In this document: in pieces, positions 9,227 to 18,275 of the stretch
Numbering within the stretch: the first letter of the stretch is position 1
How the letters are laid out: each line of letters opens with the position of its first letter
DNA from: Streptomyces cyanogenus
GTDB lineage: Bacteria; Actinomycetota; Actinomycetes; Streptomycetales; Streptomycetaceae
Assembly (NCBI RefSeq): GCF_017526105.1
Contig: NZ_CP071839.1
Coordinates: 2,966,501 to 3,030,500 of the forward strand
Length of the DNA: 64,000 nucleotides
Direction: 5' to 3'
Position numbers and translations under genes: made by a program
Notes under the pieces: generated by a model
Told to the model about the DNA's origin: nothing
The model's input: the letters and a program-made list of their open reading frames with translations, nothing else
Database searches by the model: none

Positions 9227-12181
9227 TTGGCGCTCAGCAGACGTACCTTCAGTGCCCTGGCCGGCTCGGCCGCGCTCGGGCTCGCCCTGGGCGGCAGCGG
9301 CGGCCCCGGCGCGCCGTCCGCGTACGCGGGCGCCAGCGCGCCGACCGGTCCGGCGCCGGCCCCGCCGCGCGCGGACGGCCGGCGGCACACCATCGGGTAC
9401 GACCGCTACTCGCTGCTCGTCGACGGGCGGCGGCTGGTGCTGTGGTCCGGCGAGATGCACCCGTTCCGGCTGCCCAGCCCGTCGCTGTGGCGGGACGTGC
9501 TGCAGAAGATGCGGGCGCACGGGTTCAACGCCGTCAGCATCTACGTGGCCTGGAACTACCACTCCCCCGCGCCCGGCCGGTACGACTTCACGGGCGTGCG
9601 GGACCTGGACCTGTTCCTGCGGACGGCCGCCGAGACCGGGCTGTACGTCGTCCTGCGGCCGGGTCCGTACATCAACGCCGAGGTGGACGGCGGCGGCTTC
9701 CCGGGCTGGCTGACCGCGACGAAGGGCACGGCCCGCACCGACGACCCGGCCTATCTGTCGCACGTCGACGAGTGGCTGACCCAGGTGAACCGGATCGCCG
9801 GCCGGCACCTGTTCACGCAGGGCACCGGCACGGTCCTGCTGTACCAGATCGAGAACGAGTACGACGCCCACGTGGGGGAGCCCACCGGGCGGAACTACAT
9901 GGCCCACCTGTACCGGAAGGTGCGGGCCGACGGGATCGACGTACCGCTGTTCCACAACGACAAGGGCCGCAACGGGTACTGGACCCCCGGCTCGTTCGAC
10001 ACCGGCGGCGAGCGGGGCGGCTGGCTGTACGGGTTCGACGGGTACCCGTCCCCCTCCCAGACCCCGCCGGACTGGGGGCACTACGGCCCCGGCGGCGCGA
10101 AGGGCGGGGCCACCGCCTCCCCCACCACGCCCGGGTTCGTGCCCGAGTTCGGGGGCGGCTGGTTCGATCCGTGGGGCGGTGCCTGGTTCGACGGCAAGGG
10201 GTACGCAGAGTCGCGGCGCACCCGGGACGCCGCGTACGAGCGCCGGTTCTACCTGACCAACCTGGCCAACGGCCTCACCCTGCACAACGTGTACATGACC
10301 TTCGGCGGCACCTCGTGGGGCTGGCTGCCCGCGCCGGTCGTCTACACGTCGTACGACTACGGCGCCGCCATCGACGAGGCCCGTAACGTCACGGACAAGA
10401 TGGCGCCGATGCACCAGCTGGGGCACCTGCTCCAGCGCGTGCCCGACTTCGCCAAGCTGGACCGGGCGGCGGACGTGACCGCCGAGGGGCTGAAGGTGTA
10501 CCACCTGACCAACCCCGACACCGGCAGCCATGTGTACATCGCCCGCAACGACGGCACGGACCCGGTCACCACCGACCTGCCGACCGACGCCGGCGACCTG
10601 CCGATCACGGTGCCCGGCAAGGACGCCACGCTGCTCACCACCGGGCTGCCGCTGGGCGAGCGGACCCTGAAGTACGCCACCGCCTCGCCCATGACGCTCG
10701 TGACGGCGGGCCGGCAGGACGTCGCGGTGTTCGCGGGCCGGAGCGGCCAGATGGCCGAGCTGGTGCTGGACTGCCCGGACGAGCCGTTCGTGCAGCGGCT
10801 CGACGAGGAGGCCGGCTGGGCCTACGACCGCGGCGAACTCCATGTGAACGCGCCCCTCGGGCAGGGCGGCCTGACCCGGGTCCTGGTGCAGAACGGCGGG
10901 AGCGACACCCCGCTGCTGCTGCTCTTCGCCGACGACGCCACCGCCGTCCGCCTCTTCCCCCACGACACTCCGTCCGGGACGCTGCTCGTCTACGGCCCGG
11001 CGCTGCTGCGGCACGTGGAGCTGCGCGGCTCGGAGGTGCATCTGACCGGTGACGTCACCGAGCGGACCAGCATGGAGGTGTGGGGGCCGCGCGGGATCGA
11101 CACCCTGGTGTGGAACGGGCAGCGGCTGGCCACCCGGGTCACCCTCTCCGGCAGCCTGATGACCACCGGGATGCTGCCGGACGTGCCCGAGGTCCGGCTG
11201 CCCGAGCTGGGCGGGTGGCGGATGCGGAGGGAGAACCCGGAGGCGGGCCCGAGCTTCGACGACTCCTCGTGGAAGGTGGCCGACAAGGCCTCCTCGTCCA
11301 GTACCACGGCCGTCCCGGACGGACAGCCGGTCCTCTTCGCCGACGACTACGGCTTCCACTACGGGGACGTCTGGTACCGGGGCACCTTCGACGACACCAC
11401 CGGCGTCGAGGAGGTGTCGCTCGCCTACAGCACCGGCACGCAGGGCCTGCTGATGGCCTGGCTGGACGGCGAGCCGCTGGGCACGCACCGGATGCCGGTG
11501 CCGGACAAGACGGTGACCATCCGCAAGGGCAGCTGGGCGGAGACGGCGGTCTTCCCGGTGCGCGAGCAGCTGCGCTCCCCCGGCCGGCATGTGCTGTCGG
11601 TCCTGGTCCGGCGCATGCAGCACGACCAGGACGGCAAGGCGCTCGACACGCACAAGGCGGCGCGCGGGCTGACGGCGGTCACCTTCAAGGGCGCCGCGCC
11701 GAAGGTGCGCTGGCGCATCCAGGGCGCGGGCGCCGCCGACCCCGTGCGCGGGCCGATGAACAACGGCGGCCTGTACGGCGAGCGGGAGGGCTGGCACCTG
11801 CCCGGCTTCCGGGACCGGGACTGGGAGAAGGTGAGTTTCCCGCGCGCCGCGCGGTACCAGGGCGTGACCTGGTACCGGACCGAGTTCCGGCTGTCGGTGC
11901 CGGGCGGCGTCGACGCGTCGATCGGCCTGACCCTGGACGACGACCCGTACCGCGCCTACCGCGCCCAGCTCTTCCTCAACGGCTGGAACCTGGGCCAGTA
12001 CATCAACAACGTCGGCCCGCAGCACACCTTCGTCCTGCCGAACGGCATCCTGCGCACCCGGGGCACCAACACCCTCGCGCTGGCGGTCCTCTCGGAGTTC
12101 ACCACGCTGTCGGGCCCCGGGTCGGTACGGCTGACGCTGCTCGGCAAGGCGAGCGGCGGTGTGCCGGTCACACCGGTCTGA
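9227..12181 (+). CDS. Secreted GH35 beta-galactosidase
   Basis: A 984-residue glycoside hydrolase family 35 enzyme, releasing terminal beta-galactose from oligo- or polysaccharides. The TTG start at 9227 has GGGAGGA upstream. A Tat signal (SRRTFSALAGSAALG) precedes an Ala/Pro linker. The catalytic barrel occupies roughly residues 65-400. The acid/base pair is in YQIENEYDAHVG (E211) and the probable nucleophile is in FVPEFGGGWFDPWG (E307). GPYINAEVDGGGFPGWL matches the family pattern. The remaining 550 residues look like beta-sandwich domains, including a jelly-roll with a TWYRTEF motif, typical of long GH35 enzymes. Its stop abuts the stop of the convergent arabinofuranosidase gene, so the two may act on arabinogalactan side chains. 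Confidence 0.92.
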   Translation: MALSRRTFSALAGSAALGLALGGSGGPGAPSAYAGASAPTGPAPAPPRADGRRHTIGYDRYSLLVDGRRLVLWSGEMHPFRLPSPSLWRDVLQKMRAHGFNAVSIYVAWNYHSPAPGRYDFTGVRDLDLFLRTAAETGLYVVLRPGPYINAEVDGGGFPGWLTATKGTARTDDPAYLSHVDEWLTQVNRIAGRHLFTQGTGTVLLYQIENEYDAHVGEPTGRNYMAHLYRKVRADGIDVPLFHNDKGRNGYWTPGSFDTGGERGGWLYGFDGYPSPSQTPPDWGHYGPGGAKGGATASPTTPGFVPEFGGGWFDPWGGAWFDGKGYAESRRTRDAAYERRFYLTNLANGLTLHNVYMTFGGTSWGWLPAPVVYTSYDYGAAIDEARNVTDKMAPMHQLGHLLQRVPDFAKLDRAADVTAEGLKVYHLTNPDTGSHVYIARNDGTDPVTTDLPTDAGDLPITVPGKDATLLTTGLPLGERTLKYATASPMTLVTAGRQDVAVFAGRSGQMAELVLDCPDEPFVQRLDEEAGWAYDRGELHVNAPLGQGGLTRVLVQNGGSDTPLLLLFADDATAVRLFPHDTPSGTLLVYGPALLRHVELRGSEVHLTGDVTERTSMEVWGPRGIDTLVWNGQRLATRVTLSGSLMTTGMLPDVPEVRLPELGGWRMRRENPEAGPSFDDSSWKVADKASSSSTTAVPDGQPVLFADDYGFHYGDVWYRGTFDDTTGVEEVSLAYSTGTQGLLMAWLDGEPLGTHRMPVPDKTVTIRKGSWAETAVFPVREQLRSPGRHVLSVLVRRMQHDQDGKALDTHKAARGLTAVTFKGAAPKVRWRIQGAGAADPVRGPMNNGGLYGEREGWHLPGFRDRDWEKVSFPRAARYQGVTWYRTEFRLSVPGGVDASIGLTLDDDPYRAYRAQLFLNGWNLGQYINNVGPQHTFVLPNGILRTRGTNTLALAVLSEFTTLSGPGSVRLTLLGKASGGVPVTPV

Positions 12182-13702
12182 TCACGCCAGCCTGATCACG
12201 TTCCAGGACAGCGGCTCCAGTACGGCGGTGAGGGTGCCGTCCGCCAGGGCGGTGCCCTCGACCGGGTGCGGGCCGACGCGTTCGGGGTCGGCCAGGGTGT
12301 TGCGGGCGTCGGGGTCGGCGTCCGCGAGCGCGCTGTGCTCGGTGACGGCCGTCAGCCCCAGCCCGTGGAGGGTCACCTCCAGGGGCAGTGGTTCGGTACG
12401 GCTGCGGTTGACCGCGAACACCGTGACCGTGCCGTCGTCCGCGCGGACGGCGGTGGCGTGCAGCAGGTCCGTCTCGCCGTACTTCTTCGTCTCGTAGGTC
12501 GGGGAGTCGACACGGACGTCCAGCACCCGGCCCCGGCCGTACCGGGAGGCCTGGGCGAACGGGAAGAACGTCGTCTGCCGCCAGGCCGGGCCGCCGGGCT
12601 CGGTCATGATCGGGGCGATGACGTTGACGAGCTGGGCGAGGCAGGCGACGGTGACGCGGTCGGCGTGCCGGAGCAGCGCGATGAGGAGCGAGCCGAGGAC
12701 GACCGCGTCGGTGACGCTGTAGGTGTCCTCCAGCAGGCGGGGCGCCTCGGGCCAGTCTGAGGGGGCGACGGTCCTGGCGTACTCCTGCCACTTCGAGAGG
12801 TACCAGACGTTCCACTCGTCGAAGGAGAGGTTGATCTTCTTCTTCGACTTCAGCCGCGCGCCCACGTGGTCGGCCGTCGCGACCACGTTCTCGATGAAGG
12901 ACTCCATGTCGACGGCCGAGGCGAGGAAGGAGTCCAGGTCGCCGTCGACGGGCTCGTAGTAGGCGTGCAGCGAGACGTGGTCGACCAGCTCGTAGGTCTC
13001 CGCCAGGACGGTCGCCTCCCACTCGGCGAAAGTGGGCATGGCCTGGCTGGAGGAGCCGCAGACGACCAGTTCCACCCCGGGGTCCTGCCGGCGCATGGCG
13101 CGGGCGGTCTCGGCGGCGATCCGCCCGTACTCGCGGGCCGTCCTGTGGCCGGTCTGCCAGGGGCCGTCCATCTCGTTGCCGAGGCACCAGAGCCGGATGC
13201 CGAAGGGCTCCTTGTCGCCGTGGGCGACGCGCAGGTCGGAGAGGGCCGTGCCGGCGGGGTGGTTGGCGTACTCCTGGAGCTGGAGGGCCTCGGCGACGCC
13301 TCTCGTCCCGAGGTTCACGGCCATCATGGGCTCGGCCCGGGGGCCGAGCTTCCTCAGGAACGCGATGTACTCCGAGAGGCCGAACCGGTTGGTCTCGGTG
13401 GAGTGCCAGGCCAGGTCCAGGCGCCGGGGGCGTTCCGCCCGCGGGCCGACCGAGTCCTCCCACCTGTAGCCCGACACGAAGTTGCCACCCGGGTAGCGGA
13501 CGGCGGTGACGCCGAGTTCGCGGACCAGGTCGAGCACGTCGGTCCGCAGGCCTTCGGCGTCGGCCGTGGGGTGGCCGGGCTCGTAGATGCCGGTATAGAC
13601 GCAGCGGCCGAGGTGTTCCACGAAGGAGCCGAAGAGGCGGGGGCCGGCGTCGCCGACGCCGAAGGCGGGGTCGAGGGTGAAGCGGGCGGTGCGCTTGCTC
13701 AT
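12182..13702 (-). CDS. GH51 alpha-L-arabinofuranosidase
   Basis: A 506-residue cytoplasmic enzyme without a signal peptide; it removes alpha-linked arabinofuranose from oligosaccharides. The ATG at 13702 is preceded by GGGAGGA. The protein has the GH51 layout: N-terminal barrel opening with LFGSFVEHLGRCVY, the acid/base motif LWCLGNEMDGPW, the nucleophile motif LSFDEWNVWY and a C-terminal beta-domain ending near LSWNVIRLA. Length is normal for bacterial intracellular GH51. It would act on arabino-oligosaccharides after uptake, fitting the pentose importer at the start of the window. The upstream region carries repeated TTCGAA motifs, suggesting sugar-responsive control. Confidence 0.93.
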   Translation of the reverse strand: MSKRTARFTLDPAFGVGDAGPRLFGSFVEHLGRCVYTGIYEPGHPTADAEGLRTDVLDLVRELGVTAVRYPGGNFVSGYRWEDSVGPRAERPRRLDLAWHSTETNRFGLSEYIAFLRKLGPRAEPMMAVNLGTRGVAEALQLQEYANHPAGTALSDLRVAHGDKEPFGIRLWCLGNEMDGPWQTGHRTAREYGRIAAETARAMRRQDPGVELVVCGSSSQAMPTFAEWEATVLAETYELVDHVSLHAYYEPVDGDLDSFLASAVDMESFIENVVATADHVGARLKSKKKINLSFDEWNVWYLSKWQEYARTVAPSDWPEAPRLLEDTYSVTDAVVLGSLLIALLRHADRVTVACLAQLVNVIAPIMTEPGGPAWRQTTFFPFAQASRYGRGRVLDVRVDSPTYETKKYGETDLLHATAVRADDGTVTVFAVNRSRTEPLPLEVTLHGLGLTAVTEHSALADADPDARNTLADPERVGPHPVEGTALADGTLTAVLEPLSWNVIRLA

Positions 13703-13780
13703 GGAATCCTCCCGAGTCACGGGGAAACCGGCCGACCGGCGTGCCGCCGCAGCTCCTTGGCCCATACCTTGGCCCCCCAG

Positions 13781-13833
13781 TGTTCGATATGTCGGATGCC
13801 GCTCGTAAGTTCGAACGGGACCGTAGGTTCGAA
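13781..13833. promoter_or_regulatory. Direct-repeat operator candidate upstream of the GH51 gene
   Basis: Two direct repeats CGTAAGTTCGAA (13804-13815) and CGTAGGTTCGAA (13822-13833) start exactly 18 bases apart. A third TGTTCGA lies at 13781-13787. They sit 80-130 bases upstream of the arabinofuranosidase ATG in a stretch less GC-rich than its surroundings. Spacing near two helical turns suits cooperative binding of a dimeric sugar-responsive repressor. No binding protein is identified. Confidence 0.4.
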
Positions 13834-13968
13834 GCGCTCCCGCGTCAATGGGTCCGGCACAGCCTCCGGTCGTTCCCCGTTGAACAACGGTCGCCGGATC
13901 GCATGACGTGGGCACATCCGGGCGCGTACGCTCGGACCAGCCGCAACCGGCGGTGGGAAGGGAGACAG

Positions 13969-14571
13969 ATGAGCTTCGGGGGTGCGCGAGCCCAGGCGGT
14001 ACGCCTGGCCGCACGGCTGCGGCGCTCCCGCCCCGGCTCGTCGATGCGCTCCCTGGCCGGCGACCTCGCCGCCGCCGTCCGCGCCCGTCCCGAACCACCC
14101 GAGGGCGTCCATGAGTTGTGCCGGGCACTGTGCGAGGAGATGAGCGCGCTGCGCGGCGGACGGCCGCTGGAGCTGCGCTTCGAGCGGTTCCCGGACGAGA
14201 TCGAAGTCACCGGACTGTGGGTCGAGTTCACCGACTTCGACCTGGTCATCGTGGAGGAGCGGGCCGAGGCCGTGCAGCAACTGGTCATCCTGGGACACGA
14301 ACTGTGGCACCTGCACGCCGGGCACCGGCACCACCAGCTCGCCGGCACGGCCGCCGCCCGGGCCCTCGCCGACGCGCCCGGCTGGCGGGACACGCCCCTC
14401 ACCGTGGCCGCCCGCAACGGCTCGCGGGAGACCGACGAGGCCGAGGCCGACGACTTCGGGCACCGCCTGGCCACCGTGTTCCGGGGCCACCTCTGCGGGA
14501 ACCGCCCCGCCCCGCTGGACCCCGTCCAGCGTTCCCTCGGCTATCGCGGACGTGGAGGAACGGCGCGGTGA
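13969..14571 (+). CDS. ImmA/IrrE-type zinc metallopeptidase, putative toxin component
   Basis: A 200-residue protein with a gluzincin-like motif LVILGHELWHLHAGH (HExxH with a following His). A later acidic RETDEAEADDFGHRL segment may supply the third zinc ligand. Databases often label such Streptomyces proteins as toxin components of toxin-antitoxin systems. The relatives include ImmA/IrrE peptidases that cleave helix-turn-helix repressors. The ATG follows GGGAG. Its stop overlaps the GTG of the next gene (GTGA), coupling it to a multi-helix membrane protein. No XRE or other antitoxin gene is adjacent, unlike textbook pairs. Proteolytic activity is likely, while toxicity is unproven. Confidence 0.75.
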   Translation: MSFGGARAQAVRLAARLRRSRPGSSMRSLAGDLAAAVRARPEPPEGVHELCRALCEEMSALRGGRPLELRFERFPDEIEVTGLWVEFTDFDLVIVEERAEAVQQLVILGHELWHLHAGHRHHQLAGTAAARALADAPGWRDTPLTVAARNGSRETDEAEADDFGHRLATVFRGHLCGNRPAPLDPVQRSLGYRGRGGTAR

Positions 14572-15797
14572 CGCTGCTGGCGCTGAACCCCTCGGGACTC
14601 CTCAGCGAGTTGTACATCTCCTTCTGGATCCCCACGGCCGTGCTCACCGCCGCCCTGGTGATCAAGCTGCCCACCATCATCCGGCTGTGGCGGGACCCGC
14701 TGCTGCGCGCCGTCGGCGGACTGCTGCTGCTGGCCTGCGCGGTGTTCGTGTTCTGCACCCCGTCCACCATCGCCGGGGTCAACCGGCTGACCGGCGTGCC
14801 CAACATCTCCGCGCCCTGGTGCTATTCGCTCATCACCGCGTTCTGCGGCTCCTGTCTGCTGCTGATCATCACCTGGCGCAACGGCCTGTCCGACCGCTCG
14901 GCCGCCACCCGCCGGGCGATGCGCTGGGTGATCTCGGTGTACTCCGGGGTGATCGCCGCCCTGTGGGCGCTGTTCCTGCTCGCCGACGCCCCCGAGGAAC
15001 GGCTGCGGGATCTCGACACCTACTACGCCACCACGCCGTTCATGCGCGAGGAGATCCTGCTCTACCTCGTCGCGCACGCCGTGGCCTGCCTGATCACCTC
15101 CCGGCTGATCTGGAACTGGGTGCGCACCGAGGGCCTGGACGCCTGGCTGCGCTGGGCCCTGAAGCTGCTGGGCGCCGGCTACGTGCTGAACCTGATCTTC
15201 GACGCGGTCAAGCTGATCGCCGTGGTCGCGCGCTGGTTCGGCCAGGACCTGGACTGGCTGAGCACCAACCTGGCCCCGCCCGTGGCAGCCCTGTCCGCCA
15301 TCCTCATCGCCGTCGGCTTCATCCTGCCGCACGCCGGCCAGTACCTGCACGACCGCTGGCGGGTCCGGCTCGCCCACCGCCAACTGCGGCCGCTGTACCG
15401 GCTGATGCGCACCGTGAGCGGCGAGGGCGTGCCGTTCGTGCTGCGGGCCACCCCCGAACTGCGGCTCACCCGGCGCGAGACGTTCATCCGGGACGTGCTG
15501 CTGCCGCTCGCCCGGCACATCGACACCGGCCTCGGCCGGCGCTCCCACGACGCCGCGCTCGCCCTCGGCCATCCGCCCGAGCGGGCCCGCGCGCTGGCCG
15601 CGGCGGTGAGCATCCTCGACGCGATCGAGACCAAGGCCCGTACCCCCGAGCCGGCCGAGCCGGCCGCCGGGCCCGACACGACCGACCTGCTCCAGGAGAT
15701 CGGGGCCGTGTCCCGGGCCCTCCGCCGTCCCGACGACATCGAGGCGGTACGCGCGCGTGCGGCCGCCCCGGCAGAGAGCGTTGCCGTTCATGAGTGA
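14568..15797 (+). CDS. MAB_1171c-type multi-helix membrane protein (DUF6545)
   Basis: A 409-residue integral membrane protein. The GTG start overlaps the previous stop by four bases; the upstream extension to 14118 is out of frame with the peptidase gene. Six or seven hydrophobic helices occupy residues 10-255, beginning LLSELYISFWIPTAVLTAALV. A cytoplasmic C-terminal region of about 150 residues (from DRWRVRLAHRQLRPLY) contains a RRETFIRDVLLPL segment and ends in a disordered acidic tail. The family is annotated as putative transporters without known substrate. It regularly sits beside ImmA/IrrE peptidase genes in actinobacteria, suggesting a membrane partner or sensor for the peptidase. Confidence 0.75.
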   Translation: MTLLALNPSGLLSELYISFWIPTAVLTAALVIKLPTIIRLWRDPLLRAVGGLLLLACAVFVFCTPSTIAGVNRLTGVPNISAPWCYSLITAFCGSCLLLIITWRNGLSDRSAATRRAMRWVISVYSGVIAALWALFLLADAPEERLRDLDTYYATTPFMREEILLYLVAHAVACLITSRLIWNWVRTEGLDAWLRWALKLLGAGYVLNLIFDAVKLIAVVARWFGQDLDWLSTNLAPPVAALSAILIAVGFILPHAGQYLHDRWRVRLAHRQLRPLYRLMRTVSGEGVPFVLRATPELRLTRRETFIRDVLLPLARHIDTGLGRRSHDAALALGHPPERARALAAAVSILDAIETKARTPEPAEPAAGPDTTDLLQEIGAVSRALRRPDDIEAVRARAAAPAESVAVHE

Positions 15798-17184
15798 GCA
15801 CAGACCCACCGCCGTCGTACTCGGCGGCTCCCTCGCCGGCCTGCTCGCGGCCCGCGCCCTCGCCGACGGCGGCGCCCGGGTGACCGTGGTCGAGCGGGAC
15901 GCCCTGCCCGACGCTCCCGTACCGCGCAAGGGGCTGCCGCAGGCCCGGCACGTGCACCAGCTGTGGTCGGGCGGGGCGCGGGCGCTGGAGGAGCTGGTGC
16001 CCGGGGCGATCGGGCGGCTGCGCGCGGCCGGGGTGAGCCGGGTGCCGATGACGACGGACATGGTGGCGCTGTCCCCGTACGGCTGGTACCGGCGCTGGGC
16101 CGAGTCCGCGTTCATGCTGCCCGCCAGCCGGGACCTGCTGGACTGGGTGGTACGGCGGCTGGTGCTGGCCGACGGGCGGATCGAGCTGGTGGAAGGGGCC
16201 GAGGCGACGGGGCTGACGGGCACGTGCGGCGCGGTGACGGGCGTGCGGATCCGCGCCCACGACGGCACCGAGCGCGCGCTGACGGCGGGCCTGGTGGTGG
16301 ACGCGACCGGGCGCGGCTCGCGGGCCCCGCACTGGCTGGCCGGGCTGGGGCTGCCCGCCGCCGAGCGGCGGGACGTCGACTCCGGGCTGGTGTACGCCAG
16401 TCGCCTCTACCGGGCGCCGGAGGCGGCCCGGGCCGGCTTCCCGATCGTCAACATCGAACCCGACCCGCGGGGGGCGGGGTCGGGGCGCGGGGGCGTGCTC
16501 ATGCCGGTGGAGGACGGCAAGTGGATCGTCACGCTGTTCGGCGGGCGCGGTGACGAACCGCCCGCCGGTGCCGGGGAGTTCGAGCGGTACGCCCGTCAGG
16601 AGCTGCGGCACCCGCTGATCGGGGAGCTGCTGGGCGGGGGCGCGGAGCCGCTGGGTGAGGTGGCGGTCACGCGGTCGACGGCGAACCGCCGCCACTTCTT
16701 CGAGCGGATGGCGGTGTGGCCGGAGAACTTCGTGGTCCTCGGCGACGCGGTGTGCGCGCTGAACCCGGTGTACGGCCACGGGATGGCGGTGGCCGCGCGG
16801 TCGGCGTCGGCCCTGCGGGACGTGGTGCGGCGCCGGGGGCTCGGGAGCCGGGGGCTGGCCCGGGAGGCGCAGAAGGCGGTCGGGCGGACGGTTCGGGCGG
16901 CGTGGGACCTCGCCGTCGGGGCGGACGTCTTCTACCCCGGTGCGACCGGGCAGGGGCCGACGGTGCGGGACCGGGTGCTGGCCGCGTACGTCGGCCGCCT
17001 GCTGCGGACCGCCACCGGCAACGGCCGCATCGCCCGCCGGGTCACCGACGTGACGGCGCTGGAGCGGGGGGCGGAGGCGCTGCTGGCACCGAGTGTGGTG
17101 GTGGCGGCGGTGGCGGGACCCCTGAAGCCGGCGCTGGCTGCGCCGCCGCTGACCGTGTCGGAGCGGAGGGCGGCGGGGCTGTAG
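15790..17184 (+). CDS. FAD-dependent monooxygenase / epoxidase-like oxidoreductase
   Basis: A 464-residue flavoprotein. The ATG at 15790 overlaps the end of the membrane protein gene by eight bases, completing a three-gene unit. The N-terminal Rossmann motif AVVLGGSLAGLLAARAL is followed by a glutamate (VVERD) for the FAD ribose. The second FAD motif FVVLGDAVCALNPVYGHGMA (GD box) lies near residue 315. It resembles squalene-epoxidase-like or geranylgeranyl-reductase-like monooxygenases lacking an obvious membrane anchor. The substrate is unknown. Its coupling with a peptidase and a membrane protein is unusual for a catabolic hydroxylase. Confidence 0.82.
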   Translation: MSEHRPTAVVLGGSLAGLLAARALADGGARVTVVERDALPDAPVPRKGLPQARHVHQLWSGGARALEELVPGAIGRLRAAGVSRVPMTTDMVALSPYGWYRRWAESAFMLPASRDLLDWVVRRLVLADGRIELVEGAEATGLTGTCGAVTGVRIRAHDGTERALTAGLVVDATGRGSRAPHWLAGLGLPAAERRDVDSGLVYASRLYRAPEAARAGFPIVNIEPDPRGAGSGRGGVLMPVEDGKWIVTLFGGRGDEPPAGAGEFERYARQELRHPLIGELLGGGAEPLGEVAVTRSTANRRHFFERMAVWPENFVVLGDAVCALNPVYGHGMAVAARSASALRDVVRRRGLGSRGLAREAQKAVGRTVRAAWDLAVGADVFYPGATGQGPTVRDRVLAAYVGRLLRTATGNGRIARRVTDVTALERGAEALLAPSVVVAAVAGPLKPALAAPPLTVSERRAAGL

Positions 17185-17196
17185 GGGGCGGTGGGT

Positions 17197-17396
17197 GGCC
17201 TGCGCCGTCCGCCGGCTGCGGGGTCGTCGGGGTTGCTCGCGCCGTTCCCCGCGCCCCTGGGGAGTGGCCTGCGCCGTCCGTCGGCTGCGGGCGCGTCGGG
17301 GTTGCTCGCGCCGTTCCCCGCGCCCCTGGGGGGCCTGCGCCGTCCGCCGGCTGCGGGCGCGTCGGGGTGCTCGCGCCGTTCCCCGCGCCCCTGGGG
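17197..17396. repeat. Three tandem copies of a 65-69 base Streptomyces intergenic repeat
   Basis: Units start at 17197, 17266 and 17332, each beginning ggcctgcgccgtccg and ending ccccgcgcccctgggg. They differ only by a few bases and short spacers. Read on the minus strand the unit begins CCCCAGGGGCGCGGGGAAC. I recognise this as the start of a dispersed element found between many Streptomyces genes. It contains G/C blocks able to pair with each other, so it may form a structured transcript end. It fills the gap between the convergent monooxygenase and SMP-30 genes. Confidence 0.75.
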
Positions 17397-17429
17397 TGTG
17401 TGCGCGCCGGTGCGGGGAGTCGGTGGCGG

Positions 17430-18275
17430 TCAGCCTGTGAAAGGTGGTTGGGGGAGGCCCTTGCCCGCGTTCGGGATCACCAGGAGGGAGCCCGACAGGG
17501 GGTGGGGGGACGTCAGGCCGGTGCGGGCCGTGGTGATGTAGAGGTCGGTCAGGTCGGGGCCGCCGAAGGCGCAGGCCGTGGTGCGGGGCGTCGGCAGGGT
17601 GACGACCCGGTCCAGCTCGCCGGCCGGCGTGTAGCGGCGTACCGCTCCGCCGTCCCACAGGGCGACCCACACACAGCCCTCCGCGTCGACCGTGAGGCCG
17701 TCCGGGAAGCCCGCGCCCTCCTCGATCTCCACCAGCGGACGGCGACCGCGGACGCCGTCGGCGTCGTGGTCGAAGACGTCCACGCGCCGGGTCGGGGAGT
17801 CGACGTAGTACATGAGGCGGCCGTCGGGGCTCCAGCCGGTGCCGTTGCTGACCGTGGCGTCGGGCAGCACGGTCACCACCGACCCGTCCCCGGTCAGACG
17901 GGACAGCGTGCCGCCGCCCGGCGCCTCGTCGTACCGCATCGTGCCCGCCCAGAGGGAGCCGTCGGGCGCCACGGCCGCGTCGTTCGCGCGTCGCCCGGGC
18001 ACCGGCTCGTGGTGCAGCCAGCGGAACGTGTCGTCGGGGTCCAGCAGTGCGACGCCGTCCCGCAGGTTCAGCACCAGACCGCCGCCCGCGCGGGGCTTGG
18101 CCGCGCCGATGTGCTGGGGTGTCGTACGGACCGTGCGGCGACCGGACACCGGGTCGTAGGTGTGCAGCCGCATGCCCAGGATGTCCAGCCAGATCAGCCG
18201 GCCCGTCGCCGGGTCCCAGGTCGGCCCCTCGCCGAGCGTCGCCTCCGCCCGCACCGCGACCTCGTACGCGGTCAT
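17430..18275 (-). CDS. SMP-30/gluconolactonase family protein
   Basis: A 281-residue six-bladed beta-propeller of the SMP-30/LRE family; members hydrolyse sugar lactones using a divalent metal. Family signatures are LGEGPTWDPATGRLIWLDI near the N terminus (metal-binding Glu), NDAAVAPDGSLWAG, TVSNGTGWSPDGRLMYYVDS and FPDGLTVDAEGCVWVA. It has no signal peptide and is probably cytosolic. The ATG overlaps the stop of the upstream IclR gene (ATGA), so the regulator and enzyme form an operon. This arrangement is typical of aldonate, uronate or other sugar-acid pathways. The specific lactone is not evident. Confidence 0.9.
   Translation of the reverse strand: MTAYEVAVRAEATLGEGPTWDPATGRLIWLDILGMRLHTYDPVSGRRTVRTTPQHIGAAKPRAGGGLVLNLRDGVALLDPDDTFRWLHHEPVPGRRANDAAVAPDGSLWAGTMRYDEAPGGGTLSRLTGDGSVVTVLPDATVSNGTGWSPDGRLMYYVDSPTRRVDVFDHDADGVRGRRPLVEIEEGAGFPDGLTVDAEGCVWVALWDGGAVRRYTPAGELDRVVTLPTPRTTACAFGGPDLTDLYITTARTGLTSPHPLSGSLLVIPNAGKGLPQPPFTG

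Noticed and set aside
17197..17396. CRISPR-like array
   Set aside because: Units are 65-69 bases, repeated along their full length with essentially no unique spacers, and no cas genes are present.
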